A stretch of 24,030 nucleotides of DNA, from NCBI GenBank assembly GCA_023417985.1, contig JAEZDV010000067.1:1-24030 (forward strand). The letters run 5' to 3'. This stretch comes from Actinomycetes bacterium (GTDB lineage Bacteria; Actinomycetota; Actinomycetes; Mycobacteriales; Mycobacteriaceae). The first letter of the stretch is position 1; each line of letters opens with the position of its first letter. The translations under genes were made by a program, and so were the position numbers. Shown here one piece after another: positions 8,133-14,711 of this stretch. The notes beneath the pieces were generated by a model. The model saw only the letters and a list, made by a program, of their open reading frames with translations, searched no databases and was not told where the DNA came from.

Positions 8133-9074
8133 TCACGACAGGTTTCCTTCCGTACCGACGAGCAGCCGGAAGAGCACCGCCATGCGCACGTGCACACCGT
8201 TGCTCACCTGCTGCAGGACGGCGGACTGCGGTGCGTCGGCGACCGGGAATCCGATTTCCATCCCGCGCAGCATCGGTCCCGGGTGCAGGACGACGGCGTG
8301 GTCCGGAAGCAACGCGGCCCGCTTGGCGCTGAGGCCGTAGCGGATCGAGTACTCGCGGGCCGACGGGAAGAACCCGCCGTTCATCCGTTCCGCCTGCACG
8401 CGCAGCACCAGCACCGCATCGAGACCGGGCAGTTCGGCGTCGAGCGACTCCGCGACACGCACCGGCCACGTCTCGACGCCGACCGGCAGCAGAGTGCGGG
8501 GCGCGACGAGCACGACCTCCGCCCCCAACATGCTCAGCAGCAGGGCGTTCGACCGCGCGACGCGGCTGTGCAGCACGTCGCCGACGATCGCGACGCGGCG
8601 TCCTTCGAGACCGCCGAGCCGCTGACGCAGGGTGAGCGCGTCGAGCAGCGCCTGGGTCGGGTGCTCGTGTGTGCCGTCGCCGGCGTTGATCACGGCCGGT
8701 CCGGATCCGGATTCATTGGTCCACTGCGCGATCCGGTGCGCTGCCCCGGAGGCAGGGTGCCGGACGACGAGCGCGTCCGCGCCGGCGGCGTGGAGCGTGA
8801 GCGCGGTGTCACGCAACGACTCGCCCTTCTGCACCGACGAGCTGGAAGCAGAGACGTTGATCACGTCGGCGCTCATCCATTTGCCGGCGACCTCGAAGGA
8901 GACGCGGGTGCGGGTCGAGTTCTCGTAGAACACCGTCATGACGGTGCGGCCGCGCAGCGTGGGTAGCTTGCGAACCTCACGGCCGAGCAGTGCCTGCTCG
9001 AATCGTTCGGCTTCGTCGAGAAGCCCTGTCGCGGAATCCTTGTCCAGATCCGCGATGGTGAGCAGATGTTTCAC
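8133..9074 (-). CDS. pyrB: Aspartate carbamoyltransferase catalytic subunit
   Basis: Catalytic chain of 313 residues that joins carbamoyl phosphate and aspartate, the committed step of pyrimidine synthesis. The carbamoyl-phosphate loop STRTR is at 53-57. S80 and K83 belong to the 80s loop that reaches the neighbouring subunit, HPTQ is at 138-141, and HPGPMLRGMEI is in the aspartate domain. There is no pyrI regulatory chain here, as usual in actinobacteria, where control is placed on PyrR. The start is GTG at 9074-9072, overlapping the pyrR stop as GTGA. Confidence 0.96.
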   Translation of the reverse strand: MKHLLTIADLDKDSATGLLDEAERFEQALLGREVRKLPTLRGRTVMTVFYENSTRTRVSFEVAGKWMSADVINVSASSSSVQKGESLRDTALTLHAAGADALVVRHPASGAAHRIAQWTNESGSGPAVINAGDGTHEHPTQALLDALTLRQRLGGLEGRRVAIVGDVLHSRVARSNALLLSMLGAEVVLVAPRTLLPVGVETWPVRVAESLDAELPGLDAVLVLRVQAERMNGGFFPSAREYSIRYGLSAKRAALLPDHAVVLHPGPMLRGMEIGFPVADAPQSAVLQQVSNGVHVRMAVLFRLLVGTEGNLS

Positions 9075-9685
9075 TGGGTCTTGCCTCCCGAGATCTCCAC
9101 GGCGTCGCGGCCGTCCTGTTCGGTGAGCAGCACGCTGACGTCCTCGCTACGCGCGGTGGGAACGTTCTTGCCGACGTAGTCGGCCCGCAGCGGGAGTTCG
9201 CGGTGGCCGCGGTCGACCAGCACGGCCAGCTGCACGGCTTCCGGGCGGCCGAGGTCGCGCAGCGCGTCGAGAGCGGCGCGGACGGAGCGGCCCGAGAACA
9301 GAACGTCGTCGACGAGCACGACAAGCGTGTTGTCGACGCCGCCGTCGGGCACCGAGGTGCGCTCGAGGGGGCGGTGCGGCTTGGTGCGCAGGTCGTCGCG
9401 GTACAGCGTGATGTCGAGCGAACCGACCGGCACGCGCACACCGGAGAATTCTTCGATGCGCTCGGCGAGCCGGTTTGCGAGGGTGATGCCGCGGGTGGGG
9501 ATTCCCAGGAGCACGACCCGCCGGGCGTCCTCGGGGGTGTCGAGCGCGGTCTTCTCGATGATCTGATGCGCGATCCGCGCGATGGTGCGATGCACATCCG
9601 CCGCGGAGAGAAGCTCACGCGCGGGTGCGTCGGCTGGTGATGCCGAATCGGTAGAAGCTGTGGACCCGTCCTCGGACACGGTCAT
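9071..9685 (-). CDS. pyrR: Bifunctional pyr operon regulator / uracil phosphoribosyltransferase
   Basis: PyrR (204 residues) binds pyr mRNA when UMP/UTP is high and also has uracil phosphoribosyltransferase activity. The PRPP signature VVLVDDVLFSGRSV is at 122-135, and LGIPTRGITLANRL (60-73) is typical of the family. The N-terminus carries about 23 extra Ser/Ala/Asp-rich residues compared with the roughly 180-residue Bacillus protein. The ATG at 9685-9683 has a full AAGGAGGT site six bases upstream, and a PyrR-type RNA loop stands just before that site. It is the first gene of the operon, so PyrR would repress its own synthesis and, through stop/start coupling, that of PyrB. Confidence 0.96.
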   Translation of the reverse strand: MTVSEDGSTASTDSASPADAPARELLSAADVHRTIARIAHQIIEKTALDTPEDARRVVLLGIPTRGITLANRLAERIEEFSGVRVPVGSLDITLYRDDLRTKPHRPLERTSVPDGGVDNTLVVLVDDVLFSGRSVRAALDALRDLGRPEAVQLAVLVDRGHRELPLRADYVGKNVPTARSEDVSVLLTEQDGRDAVEISGGKTQ

Positions 9686-9694
9686 GCAGCGACC

Positions 9695-9729
9695 TCCTTC
9701 TCCGCCTCACTGGACGGATCGTTAAAGGA
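9695..9729 (-). promoter_or_regulatory. PyrR-binding RNA hairpin masking the pyrR ribosome binding site
   Basis: In the minus-strand leader, UCCG and CGGA (outer parts of 9701-9718) form a lower stem around UCCAGUGAGG. This matches the known PyrR loop consensus, in which UCC-NGNGA-GG stands at the hairpin tip. Directly upstream, UCCUUU (9729-9724) can pair with GAAGGA (9700-9695), which is the core of the Shine-Dalgarno site, across a five-base bulge. PyrR bound to the tip would stabilise the extended stem and hide the start of pyrR. No terminator/antiterminator pair is seen, so the control is probably translational, as reported for mycobacteria. Confidence 0.7.
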
Positions 9730-9745
9730 TGCCTGACAGTCGTCG

Positions 9746-9751
9746 AGCCTA
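9746..9751 (-). promoter_or_regulatory. Candidate extended -10 of the pyr operon promoter
   Basis: The minus strand reads TGATAGGCT, a TG-N extended -10 with TAGGCT (TANNNT) at 9751-9746. Transcription would start near 9738, giving a leader of about 55 bases that contains the whole PyrR hairpin. No good -35 box is present at 16-18 bases. It lies downstream of the nusB terminator, as expected. Confidence 0.4.
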
Positions 9752-9845
9752 TCAGCGTGCACATGCCCGAAAGCACGGTGCGCGGGTGAAGCGCAACACA
9801 GACGTCGAGGCATCCCCGGCTACGGAAAACGCGGGGAAAGCACGC

Positions 9846-9885
9846 GAGCGGGCTCCGGTGGGACGACACCCACGGGAACCCGCTC
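9846..9885 (-). terminator. Terminator of the pepQ-efp-nusB operon
   Basis: Strong hairpin with 17-base arms at 9846-9862 and 9869-9885, two mismatched positions and the loop ACGACA. It begins 32 bases after the nusB stop. On the minus strand it is followed by an interrupted T-rich tail (GCTTTCCCCGCGTTTTCC) rather than a clean T-run. It separates nusB from the pyr promoter. Confidence 0.7.
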
Positions 9886-9916
9886 GACGACAGTGCGAAA
9901 AGCGAAGACAGTCCGG

Positions 9917-10426
9917 TCAGGACTCGTCGGAGTCCTTGCCCGGTGCCTCGCTGGGCGGACGTACCAGTGTCGCCGCGGCTGCAGCGCGCACCTGGTCCGC
10001 GACGACCACGATCTGGCCGAGTACGCCGTTGACGAACGCCGGCGAATCGTCGGTCGACAACTGCTTGGCGAGTTCGACGGCCTCGTCGACCGCGACCACG
10101 GGCGGCACATCCGTGGCGTGGAAGAGTTCCCACACCGCGATGCGCAGAATCGCGCGGTCGACCGCGGGCAGCCGATCGAGGGTCCACTCGTGCAGGTGAT
10201 CGGCGATCACGCGATCGGTCTCGTCGAGATTGTCGGCGACCCCGTTGATGATGGTCTGCGCGTAGGGCGGAACCGGCGCGACCTGGTCGTCCGCAACGGC
10301 GAGCTCTACCCGGTCGGCGGCGAGGTCGACGGGATGGACGTTGCGTGCCTCTGCCTCGAAGAGCAGATCGACAGCGCGCTTACGGGCCTTGTGACGGGCC
10401 CCGAGCTTCTTCTGGGTACCGGACAC
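9917..10426 (-). CDS. nusB: Transcription antitermination factor NusB
   Basis: All-helical RNA-binding protein of 169 residues that, with NusE (S10), binds boxA of rRNA leaders and prevents early termination. The N-terminal GARHKARKRAVDLLFEAEAR (residues 9-28) is the basic RNA-binding helix of the family; further matches are LPAVDRAILRIAVWEL and VAVDEAVELAKQLSTDDSPAFVNGVLG. The C-terminus has an acidic tail beyond the fold, common in actinobacteria. GTG at 10426-10424 follows the efp stop with no gap (TGAGTG), so it is probably translated by re-initiation. Confidence 0.96.
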   Translation of the reverse strand: MSGTQKKLGARHKARKRAVDLLFEAEARNVHPVDLAADRVELAVADDQVAPVPPYAQTIINGVADNLDETDRVIADHLHEWTLDRLPAVDRAILRIAVWELFHATDVPPVVAVDEAVELAKQLSTDDSPAFVNGVLGQIVVVADQVRAAAAATLVRPPSEAPGKDSDES

Positions 10427-10990
10427 TCAGGAGTTCACTCGCCCCAGGTAGTTGCCGTCACGCGAATCGACCTTGAGCTTGTCACCGGTGTTGATGAACA
10501 GCGGAACCTGGATCTCGGCGCCGGTCTCGAGCGTGGCCGGCTTGGTACCGCCGGTGGAGCGGTCGCCCTGCAGGCCCGGGTCGGTGTGCTTGACGACGAG
10601 CTCGATGGTGACGGGCAGTTCGACGAACAGCGGGGTGTCGTCGTGCGTCGCGACCTGGACGGCCATGTTCTCGAGCAGGAACTTCGCCGCGTCGCCGAGC
10701 AGCTCGGGGCTGATCGAGATCTGGTCGAACGTCTGCGAGTCCATGAACACGTAGTCGGTGCCGTCGTTGTAGAGGTACGTCATGTCGCGGCGGTCGACCG
10801 TCGCCGTTTCGACCTTGACACCGGCGTTCCAGGTCTTGTCCACGGTCTTGCCCGACGTCACATTCTTGAGCTTCGTGCGCACGAACGCGGGACCCTTGCC
10901 CGGCTTGACGTGCTGGAACTCGATGATCTGCCAGAGCTGGCCGTCGATCTTCAGAACGAGTCCGTTCTTGAAATCACTGGTGTCAGCCAC
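10427..10990 (-). CDS. efp: Elongation factor P
   Basis: EF-P (187 residues) enters stalled ribosomes and promotes peptide bonds at polyproline stretches. The KOW-like N domain carries the loop HVKPGKGPAF with K32 at its tip; two OB domains follow (about 65-187), ending in TGDKLKVDSRDGNYLGRV. The loop reads PGKGP (30-34), the form of the actinobacterial subfamily reported to work without lysine modification; no epmA, epmB or earP gene is in the window. GTG start at 10990-10988 with AGGAG about ten bases upstream. It lies between pepQ and nusB in the conserved order. Confidence 0.97.
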   Translation of the reverse strand: MADTSDFKNGLVLKIDGQLWQIIEFQHVKPGKGPAFVRTKLKNVTSGKTVDKTWNAGVKVETATVDRRDMTYLYNDGTDYVFMDSQTFDQISISPELLGDAAKFLLENMAVQVATHDDTPLFVELPVTIELVVKHTDPGLQGDRSTGGTKPATLETGAEIQVPLFINTGDKLKVDSRDGNYLGRVNS

Positions 10991-11024
10991 TTACTTCGCG
11001 TCTCCTAGAGTCGGGGAAACCGCC

Positions 11025-12122
11025 TCAAACGACGGTTAATGTCTTGTCGGTGAGCGTGAGCAATTCCGGAGTCTGCTCCCGCACCACGAGCGTGTCCTCG
11101 ATCCGCACGCCTCCGCGCCCCGAGAAGTACACACCCGGCTCGACGGTCACCGCCGCACCGGCGACAAGTGTACCGGTCGCCGCTGCTCCGATTCCCGGCG
11201 CTTCATGGATCTCCAGTCCCACCCCGTGCCCGAGCCCGTGGAGAAACAGATCTGCGTGCCCCGCGGCGGCAACGACATCGCGCGCGGCAGCGTCCACCGC
11301 GGCGCATTCCACACCGGGCGCGAGCGCCTCGCGGCCGGCACGCTGCGCCGTGAGCACCACCTCGTACAGATCGCGCTGCCAGTCGGCCGCACGACCCAGC
11401 ACCAGGGTGCGGGTCATGTCGGAGTGGTAGCCGCCCACCTGGGCACCGAAGTCCAGTTTGACGAAATCTCCGGCGGCGAGGACGGCACCGGTGGGCCGGT
11501 GATGCGGAATAGCCGAGTTCTCCCCTGCCGCGACAATCGTCTCGAACGAGATGCCGTCCGCGCCGTGTTCGAACATGCGCCATTCGAGGTCGCGGGCGAC
11601 CTGCTTCTCGGTGCGTCCGGGGCGCAGTCCACCGGCGGCGACGAGATCGGCCAATGCACGGTCCGCGACCGCACAGGCCTCGCGGAGCAGGCCCACCTCG
11701 TGTTCGTCCTTGACCATCCGCAGTTCTTCGACGAGACCGGGGGCCGGCACGAATCGGGCGGCGCTCCCCAGCCCATCCCACCGGAGGCGTTCGTCGACGG
11801 TGACGACGTGGCTTTCGAACCCCCACGTTGCGGGCGTCCCGCTCGCCGCCGCGACGAGATGCGCTGCCGAGGCACGCGCGATCTCGGCCCGGAGGTCGGG
11901 CACCTGGGCGGCGACCTGGGTGACGTAGCGGCCGTCCGTGCTGATCACGGTTCGGCCCTCGTTCGCGTCGTCGTCGGCGGCGAGGAGAAGTGCCGCGTTC
12001 GATCCCGTGAACCCGGTCAGGTACCGGATGTTGAGAAGATCGGTGACGAGCAGGGCATCGAGGTCGCGCTCCGCGAGGAGGGCACGCAGCGCGCGACGAC
12101 GGGAGGCGTGATCTGCGGGCAT
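11025..12122 (-). CDS. pepQ: Xaa-Pro peptidase, M24B family
   Basis: Metallopeptidase of 365 residues that cleaves bonds next to proline. The creatinase-like N domain (about 1-130, with TDLLNIRYLTGFTGSNAALL) is followed by the pita-bread catalytic domain. All five metal ligands are visible: D224 (KLDFGAQVGGYHSD), D235, H299 (GLGHGVGLEIHEAPG), E328 (VTVEPGVYF) and E342 (VRIEDT). Xaa-Pro aminopeptidase and dipeptidase cannot be told apart from this alone. It is upstream of efp (34-base gap), its usual place in actinobacteria. The ATG at 12122-12120 lacks a good ribosome binding site but has TAGGTT six bases upstream, so the mRNA may be leaderless. Confidence 0.93.
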   Translation of the reverse strand: MPADHASRRRALRALLAERDLDALLVTDLLNIRYLTGFTGSNAALLLAADDDANEGRTVISTDGRYVTQVAAQVPDLRAEIARASAAHLVAAASGTPATWGFESHVVTVDERLRWDGLGSAARFVPAPGLVEELRMVKDEHEVGLLREACAVADRALADLVAAGGLRPGRTEKQVARDLEWRMFEHGADGISFETIVAAGENSAIPHHRPTGAVLAAGDFVKLDFGAQVGGYHSDMTRTLVLGRAADWQRDLYEVVLTAQRAGREALAPGVECAAVDAAARDVVAAAGHADLFLHGLGHGVGLEIHEAPGIGAAATGTLVAGAAVTVEPGVYFSGRGGVRIEDTLVVREQTPELLTLTDKTLTVV

Positions 12123-12128
12123 TCGACC

Positions 12129-12134
12129 AACCTA
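12129..12134 (-). promoter_or_regulatory. Leaderless-type -10 box of pepQ
   Basis: TAGGTT on the minus strand stands six bases before the pepQ ATG. A TANNNT box at this spacing puts transcription start at or next to the A of ATG. Inferred from the actinobacterial leaderless pattern. Confidence 0.45.
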
Positions 12135-12182
12135 CCTCGCATCCGTGTGTGGGACGAGACACACTTTCCGGGCCGCAGCCGT

Positions 12183-12188
12183 TACTCT
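12183..12188 (+). promoter_or_regulatory. Leaderless-type -10 box of the four-helix membrane protein gene
   Basis: TACTCT stands seven bases before the ATG at 12196, and there is no Shine-Dalgarno site between them. The 73-base divergent gap thus holds back-to-back promoters for this gene and pepQ. Confidence 0.45.
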
Positions 12189-12195
12189 CGGGTAC

Positions 12196-12777
12196 ATGAA
12201 ACCGTGGTTGGTTCGCGGACTGGGACTTTCCCTCGTCCACGTGATCGTGCGCGCATTGCTCGGTGTCGCCCTGATGCAGTGGCCGTTGCAGGGATCCATC
12301 CTGCGATGGATGGGCCTGGCCGTCGTCATTCTGGCGGCGATCGTCTGGGCCGGCATCGACGGTGTGCGCGACCGGAGGGCGTATCCCGACCCCGACGACG
12401 GGGAGGACCTGACGATCCGGTGGCTCGCGGCGGGTGCGGTCACCGGAATCGTCGCCGGTTTCCTGACCTGGCTTGTCGATGCCCTGACGGATCTCCCGAT
12501 CGGCGTGAAGTCGCTTCTCTTCGAGTTGACTTCGGGTGCCGCGTTCACGGTACTGCTGGTGTTCCTGCCGGCGATGGCAGCGGTCACCGCGGGCCGATTC
12601 CTCGCGGGCCGGGGCGACAGCAAGCCGGACGCGAGCGACAAGCCCTCGCGGCAGCAGCACCGGGAGCCCGCGGCCGTGGCGAGCGCGCCGGCAGCCGACT
12701 CCGCGTGGCGCAGCGACGAGGCGCCCACCGAGGTGTTCCCGGCCGTCGACCCGAACGCACCGCATCCCGAGCGCTGA
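12196..12777 (+). CDS. Four-helix membrane protein, B-4DMT transporter family (Rv2536 type)
   Basis: Integral membrane protein of 193 residues with four predicted helices at about 8-24, 33-52, 74-94 and 112-134, followed by a hydrophilic Ala/Ser/Pro-rich cytoplasmic tail (135-193). It corresponds to the small DMT-like family next to pepQ in mycobacteria (Rv2536). Substrate is unknown. The start at 12196 puts the first helix just after MKPW; an in-frame ATG at 12145 would add 17 residues but would overlap the -10 box. Divergent from pepQ. Confidence 0.8.
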   Translation: MKPWLVRGLGLSLVHVIVRALLGVALMQWPLQGSILRWMGLAVVILAAIVWAGIDGVRDRRAYPDPDDGEDLTIRWLAAGAVTGIVAGFLTWLVDALTDLPIGVKSLLFELTSGAAFTVLLVFLPAMAAVTAGRFLAGRGDSKPDASDKPSRQQHREPAAVASAPAADSAWRSDEAPTEVFPAVDPNAPHPER

Positions 12778-12842
12778 CCTTCGCGGCAGCGCCCCCCGAC
12801 GTCTCCGACCCCGACGATACGAAGGTCCGGGCCGGTCCGCTG

Positions 12843-12848
12843 TAGCGT
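12843..12848 (+). promoter_or_regulatory. Leaderless-type -10 box of the HNH-like gene
   Basis: TAGCGT seven bases before the ATG at 12856, with no Shine-Dalgarno site; same geometry as at 12183. Confidence 0.4.
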
Positions 12849-12855
12849 CGACGCC

Positions 12856-13293
12856 ATGAGCAAGCTGGACGAAGTGGGCGAACGCGAGGCGTGGCGATGC
12901 TGGCTGTGTGACGAGCCGGTGGATCCCACCATGTCGGTCAACGACCCGCGCGGTCCGAGTGTCGACAGCATCACGACCGCGAAGAAGGGTGCGAAGGGCG
13001 GGCAGGAACGGCTCGCCCACCGCGCATGCAACACCAGGAAGGGCGCGGTCAAACCCGTCGTGCCGTGGCCCGACCGGTTGTTCGTCATCGACCCCGCACC
13101 GATCATCGGTGTGGTCGAACAACTCACGCGCAAAGGCGGCCGGGTGGCCGTCGCCCGCTGCCCGAGCAAGGACGACGCCGTCGAGGCCGGCGACTGGCTC
13201 GTGGACCGGCTGTCGCGCCTCGCCCCGAGCCTGTCGGTCACGACGCGCATCGATGCCGGCGGGGGCGGATTCCTCCTGGTACTCACCACCTGA
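12856..13293 (+). CDS. Degenerate HNH-like zinc-motif protein, function unknown
   Basis: A 145-residue protein. The N-terminal half looks like a small HNH/zinc fold: C15-x2-C18 (CWLC), then LAHRACNTRKGA with H55, C58 and N59, as in HNH endonucleases. The catalytic DH pair expected before the GG stretch is replaced: the sequence reads SVDSI (D37, S38), so the general-base His is missing and nuclease activity is doubtful. The C-terminal half (about 70-145) looks like a separate alpha/beta region with no match I know. It may bind nucleic acid without cutting it. The start at 12856 is preceded by TAGCGT, not by a ribosome binding site. Neighbours give no clue to its role. Confidence 0.7.
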   Translation: MSKLDEVGEREAWRCWLCDEPVDPTMSVNDPRGPSVDSITTAKKGAKGGQERLAHRACNTRKGAVKPVVPWPDRLFVIDPAPIIGVVEQLTRKGGRVAVARCPSKDDAVEAGDWLVDRLSRLAPSLSVTTRIDAGGGGFLLVLTT

Positions 13294-13315
13294 CCGGCGC
13301 CGCTTCAGTTCCTCA

Positions 13316-13367
13316 AAATACCGTATCGCTCCTTATTGACATCACAATAGGGAGCGATACGGTATTT
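13316..13367. promoter_or_regulatory. Palindromic operator of the HTH-hydrolase unit
   Basis: Inverted repeat with 23-base arms (13316-13338 and 13345-13367), one mismatch, and a six-base centre ACATCA. Each arm contains the smaller palindrome ATACCGTAT or its complement, so several protein subunits could bind. The right arm covers the -10 box of the gene that follows and ends two bases before its ATG. It is AT-rich compared with its surroundings and has no T-run, so an operator is more likely than a terminator. The likely ligand is the HTH protein encoded next to it. Confidence 0.75.
13336..13363 (+). promoter_or_regulatory. Promoter of the HTH regulator gene, leaderless type
   Basis: A perfect TTGACA (13336-13341), a 16-base spacer and TACGGT (13358-13363), then six bases to the ATG at 13370. 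Transcription should begin at or beside the ATG. The -35 lies at the centre of the inverted repeat and the -10 in its right arm, so a bound regulator would exclude RNA polymerase. Confidence 0.65.
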
Positions 13368-13369
13368 CT

Positions 13370-13801
13370 ATGGAAGAAACGCTGTACTCCGTCGAACAGG
13401 TCGCCGAACGGCTCGGACTGCACGTGCGCACCATCCGGAATTACGTCCGCGACGGCAAGCTGCCAGCGGTGCGCATCGGCAAGCAGTACCGCATCACGCA
13501 ATCCGACCTCGACGCCTTCACCGGCAGGGCGGTACCGGCGCCACCCCGCGAGACCGTGCGGAGGCAACGGCACACCGACGTCTCGAGCATCGTCGAAATC
13601 GATGCCGTGAGCGCGGAGACGGCACACCGCCTCACGACTGTGCTGATCGCTGCCGCAGGCACCCGTGACGACGAGGGGCCACGGCTCCGGATCGACACGG
13701 TCTACGACGAAGAGCGCGGGCGCATGAAAGTCGTCGTCCTCGGGGGGCTCGCCGACACCGCCCGGCTGCTCGACTACATCGAAGGGATCCTCGAGTCGTG
13801 A
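13370..13801 (+). CDS. Excisionase/MerR-type helix-turn-helix regulator
   Basis: A 143-residue DNA-binding protein. Residues 5-51 form the HTH_17/excisionase-type winged helix: LYSVEQVAERLGLHVRTIRNYVRDGKLPAVRIGKQYRI read in sequence, followed by SDLDAFTG. Residues 68-143 form a small alpha/beta domain of unknown role, possibly for dimerisation or ligand sensing. There is no recombinase or phage gene near, so a transcription regulator is more likely than a true excisionase. The gene sits on a large palindrome that holds its own promoter, which points to autoregulation. Its TGA overlaps the GTG of the hydrolase gene, so regulator and enzyme are translated together. Confidence 0.85.
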   Translation: MEETLYSVEQVAERLGLHVRTIRNYVRDGKLPAVRIGKQYRITQSDLDAFTGRAVPAPPRETVRRQRHTDVSSIVEIDAVSAETAHRLTTVLIAAAGTRDDEGPRLRIDTVYDEERGRMKVVVLGGLADTARLLDYIEGILES

Positions 13802-14655
13802 ACTCCATCTACAAGTCCGCCGCCGCCGCCGAGCAGGTGCAGCAACGCTATCGCGAACGCCTCGCGTCGTGGCCGGTGCCCTCCGACCACGTCAGGATCC
13901 CGACCGACACAGGCGAGACCTTCGTGGTGGTGTCCGGTCCGCCGGATGCGCCGCCCCTGGTGTTGCTGCACGGCGCCGGCGCGAACACTTCGACGTGGCT
14001 CGGTGACATAGCCACGTGGGCAAGGAGTTTCCGCACTTACGCCGTGGACCTGGTCGGCGAACCCGGACTCAGCGCCCCGACGCGGCCGCGCCTGGACACC
14101 GACGAACCCGCCCGGTGGCTCGACCAGGTGCTCGGCGGACTGGGTATCACCACGTGCGCGATGGTCGGCATGTCGCTCGGCGGATGGAGCGCACTGGACT
14201 ACACGATCCGGCGACCCGGGCGGGTGACACGCCTCGTTCTCCTCTGCCCGGGCGGTATCGGCCGGGCAACGCCTCTGCGCATCCTGCCTGCGATGGCGAC
14301 GCTGCCGTTCGGACCGTGGGGCCGCCGTCGCGCCGTCGCACGGGTTACGGGACTGACCGGTCCCGAAGCCGCCCCGGTGCTCGACGACGTGGCACACACG
14401 TTCGGCGCGTTCCGGCCCCGGACCGAGAAACTCCCGGTATTTCCGGACGATGCGCTCGGCACGGTGACCGCCCCCGTCCTGGTGATGGTGGGCGCACGTG
14501 ACGTCATGTTCGATTCGAGCGAGACCGCGGAGCGCGCACGGCGCTGCCTCCCCGACGCGGACGTGCACGTTCTCGTCGATGCCGGTCACGCGATACTCGG
14601 ACAGACCGAGCGGATCCTCGCGTTCCTGAGCCACTCGCACACCGACACGCGGTGA
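13798..14655 (+). CDS. Alpha/beta hydrolase, carboxylesterase-like
   Basis: Serine hydrolase of 285 residues. The oxyanion segment VLLHGAGANTSTW is at 55-67, the nucleophile elbow GMSLGG at 124-129 gives S126, the acid is D235 or D239 (GARDVMFDS), and the base is H264 (DAGHAIL). The N-terminal pattern Y-x-x-x-L-x-x-WPV and SGPPDAPPLVLLHGA recalls the Bacillus Nap/YbfK carboxylesterase group. Substrate is unknown. The GTG start at 13798 overlaps the stop of the HTH gene (GTGA). No signal peptide, so cytoplasmic. Being locked to the regulator, the enzyme may act on the compound that the regulator senses. Confidence 0.85.
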   Translation: MNSIYKSAAAAEQVQQRYRERLASWPVPSDHVRIPTDTGETFVVVSGPPDAPPLVLLHGAGANTSTWLGDIATWARSFRTYAVDLVGEPGLSAPTRPRLDTDEPARWLDQVLGGLGITTCAMVGMSLGGWSALDYTIRRPGRVTRLVLLCPGGIGRATPLRILPAMATLPFGPWGRRRAVARVTGLTGPEAAPVLDDVAHTFGAFRPRTEKLPVFPDDALGTVTAPVLVMVGARDVMFDSSETAERARRCLPDADVHVLVDAGHAILGQTERILAFLSHSHTDTR

Positions 14656-14711
14656 GTTTCGGGCGCTCCCCCGGTCGGAACACGGGTGACCTTCGTACAG
14701 AGGAGACACCG

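Noticed and set aside
11203..13122. 639-residue minus-strand ORF across pepQ, the four-helix membrane protein and the HNH-like gene
   Set aside because: It crosses a promoter region and three genes with known motifs, and its Arg-rich composition is that of a shadow.
13316..13367. Inverted repeat read as a terminator of the HNH-like gene
   Set aside because: The stem is AT-rich, has no T-run, contains a TTGACA promoter and lies against the next start codon, so an operator fits better.
13370..13801. HTH protein as a phage or integrative-element excisionase
   Set aside because: No integrase, att-like repeat or phage gene lies nearby, and the gene is coupled to a hydrolase, which fits a transcription regulator.
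14652..14711. GTG 14652 as start of the TIGR03086 gene
   Set aside because: It overlaps the hydrolase stop neatly, but the 20 added residues are unlike the family, and ATG 14712 has a good AGGAG site.
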